A stretch of DNA of 7,628 bases from an uncultured Polymorphobacter sp. (GTDB taxonomy: Bacteria > Pseudomonadota > Alphaproteobacteria > Sphingomonadales > Sphingomonadaceae). The notes below the pieces were generated by a model that saw only the letters and a list, made by a program, of their open reading frames with translations, did not search any database and was not told the DNA's origin. This document shows positions 7,207 through 7,628 of the stretch, piece after piece (within the stretch, counting starts at the first letter, position 1; the number at the start of each line of letters is the position of its first letter). The translations under genes were made by a program, and so were the position numbers. The DNA is taken from assembly GCA_937871645.1 (NCBI GenBank), contig CALMPZ010000250.1, positions 1 through 7,628 of the forward strand, read 5' to 3'.

Positions 7207-7254
7207 GACACCATCCTAGTCGCTTGGCACGGCGCCGCAATGGCCGGCGCAGCC

Positions 7255-7263
7255 TGTGGATAA
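7255..7263 (-). promoter_or_regulatory. exact DnaA-box sequence
   Basis: TGTGGATAA is the reverse complement of the DnaA box TTATCCACA. It lies 49 nt upstream of the peptidase start and 27 nt before the AT-rich promoter-like patch. A single box does not make an origin. A role in DnaA-dependent transcription is possible but unproven. Confidence 0.4.
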
Positions 7264-7286
7264 ACCGCTCGCGCCGCGACGGGTTC

Positions 7287-7295
7287 TGGTATATA
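7287..7295 (+). promoter_or_regulatory. candidate extended -10 promoter for the leader ORF and cold-shock gene
   Basis: TGGTATATA reads as an extended -10 (TGn plus a TATAAT-like hexamer, four of six matches). No good -35 is visible 16-18 bases upstream. If used, the mRNA would have roughly 180 nt of leader before the cold-shock start, and long leaders are common for cold-shock genes. The minus strand of the same patch could equally serve the peptidase gene. Confidence 0.3.
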
Positions 7296-7377
7296 GATAA
7301 AGGTGGCGCTGCTCGTTTTGATCGACTGCCTCCAGCCATTTTCGCGGCGTTTTGCAGCGATTCGTTGGAGTCAGTTG

Positions 7378-7482
7378 ATGACCGGGTGGCCCGCAACCGC
7401 TTGGCCGGAACCGCAATCAGGCGGAACTGACCGGGACATGACAACAACAGACGACGAAATACGAAAGACTATTCCAAGATGA
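7378..7482 (+). CDS. candidate 34-residue leader peptide coupled to the cold-shock gene
   Basis: An ATG at 7378 is preceded by GGAG (7367-7370) at an ideal seven-base spacing, the best ribosome site in this region. The frame runs 34 codons to a TGA at 7480-7482 that overlaps the cold-shock ATG (ATGA, 7479-7482). The product begins MTGWPATAW and ends DEIRKTIPR; it has two tryptophans, a charged C-terminal half and no signal or membrane segment. I recognise no family. A second in-frame ATG at 7438 would give 14 residues. The cold-shock start itself has only a weak GAAAG upstream, which fits coupling to this ORF. It could be a regulatory leader or a chance frame. Confidence 0.4.
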   Translation: MTGWPATAWPEPQSGGTDRDMTTTDDEIRKTIPR

Positions 7483-7628
7483 GCTTTGATAAACGCGGGC
7501 GTGGGCCCGGCCGTGGCGGTTTCGACAAGCGTGAACGCGGATTTGACCAGTTCGAAGGCGGCGGCGACCGTTTCGGCGGCGGCGGTAATGCTGTTGAGCA
7601 CATGGTGATCAGTCAGGTGGAAGGCGTA
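7479..7628 (+). CDS. cold-shock-type protein with Arg/Gly-rich N-terminus (3' truncated)
   Basis: Fifty codons are visible from ATG 7479 to the window edge with no stop. The N-terminus has two FDKR-RG units (FDKRGRG near 3-9, FDKRERG near 15-21), then a Gly-rich FEGGGDRFGGGGN stretch, an RGG-like disordered segment. The last visible residues, MVISQVEGV, look like the lead-in to the first strand of a cold-shock domain (typically ...EGVVKWF...). Sphingomonad cold-shock proteins often carry such Gly/Arg-rich extensions. These proteins bind single-stranded RNA or DNA and melt mRNA structure. The conserved RNP1 and RNP2 motifs lie beyond the edge, so the call rests on the N-terminus and is moderate. 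The ATG overlaps the stop of the preceding small ORF. Confidence 0.6.
   Translation, partial: MSFDKRGRGPGRGGFDKRERGFDQFEGGGDRFGGGGNAVEHMVISQVEGV

Larger units (their letters stand above)
7207..7377. other. divergent intergenic region
   Basis: This stretch separates the minus-strand peptidase gene from the plus-strand leader ORF and cold-shock gene, so it should contain promoters for both. It holds an exact DnaA box at 7255-7263 and the AT-rich patch TATATAGATAA at 7290-7300, which stands out in this GC-rich window. No gene is evident. Confidence 0.6.

Noticed and set aside
7224..7240. Sigma-54 -24 element TTGGCACG pointing toward the cold-shock gene
   Set aside because: The -24 half is perfect, but the -12 half reads CGCA instead of TTGC and the GG-GC spacing is nine rather than ten, which sigma-54 promoters seldom tolerate.
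7255..7300. Replication origin suggested by a DnaA box beside an AT-rich patch
   Set aside because: There is only one box, the AT-rich patch is about ten bases, and no dnaA, dnaN, hemE or parAB genes are nearby.

Overview
The window reads as chromosomal, housekeeping DNA from a GC-rich alphaproteobacterium, most likely a member of the Sphingomonadales. The main reason is the run rnd-lptC-lptA-lptB-rpoN on the minus strand, an arrangement typical of alphaproteobacteria. The short HRDC-less RNase D, the near-consensus RpoN box (ARRTVTKYRE) and the Arg/Gly-rich N-terminus ahead of a cold-shock domain fit the same group. The order-level placement is inference, because no rRNA or marker comparison was possible.

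Layout from left to right. Positions 1-42 hold the last 13 codons of an unidentified plus-strand gene, whose TGA overlaps the GTG start of an alpha/beta hydrolase gene (39-854). That gene converges on rpoN (952-2520, minus). The 97 bp between them is almost wholly a head-to-head pair of 38-nt REP-like units (858-953). Reading leftwards along the minus strand, the order is rnd (5418-4804), lptC (4804-4055), lptA (4047-3499), a 165-bp gap rich in dyad symmetry, lptB (3333-2557) and rpoN (2520-952). Upstream of rnd is a 333-bp gene-free stretch with a hairpin terminator and short tandem repeats. Beyond it lies a minus-strand gene for a secreted HEXXH metallopeptidase-like protein with a helical repeat tail (7206-5752). 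A divergent intergenic region with an exact DnaA box follows. It leads to a candidate 34-codon leader ORF (7378-7482) whose stop overlaps the start of a truncated Gly/Arg-rich cold-shock-type gene (7479 to the edge).

How the genes work together. LptC (inner-membrane anchor), LptA (periplasmic bridge) and LptB (ATPase) belong to the machine that moves lipopolysaccharide from the inner to the outer membrane. LptF, LptG, LptD and LptE are not in the window. RpoN (sigma-54) and RNase D are frequent neighbours without a direct biochemical link. The tight spacing rnd/lptC (1-nt overlap) and lptC/lptA (7 nt) implies co-transcription. The lptA-lptB gap could carry an extra promoter.

I do not see a clear new multi-gene system. 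The observations most worth following are the REP-like pair, whose two copies differ only by compensatory stem changes, and the small ORF with a good ribosome-binding site coupled to the cold-shock gene. After those come the palindrome cluster upstream of lptB and the exact DnaA box.
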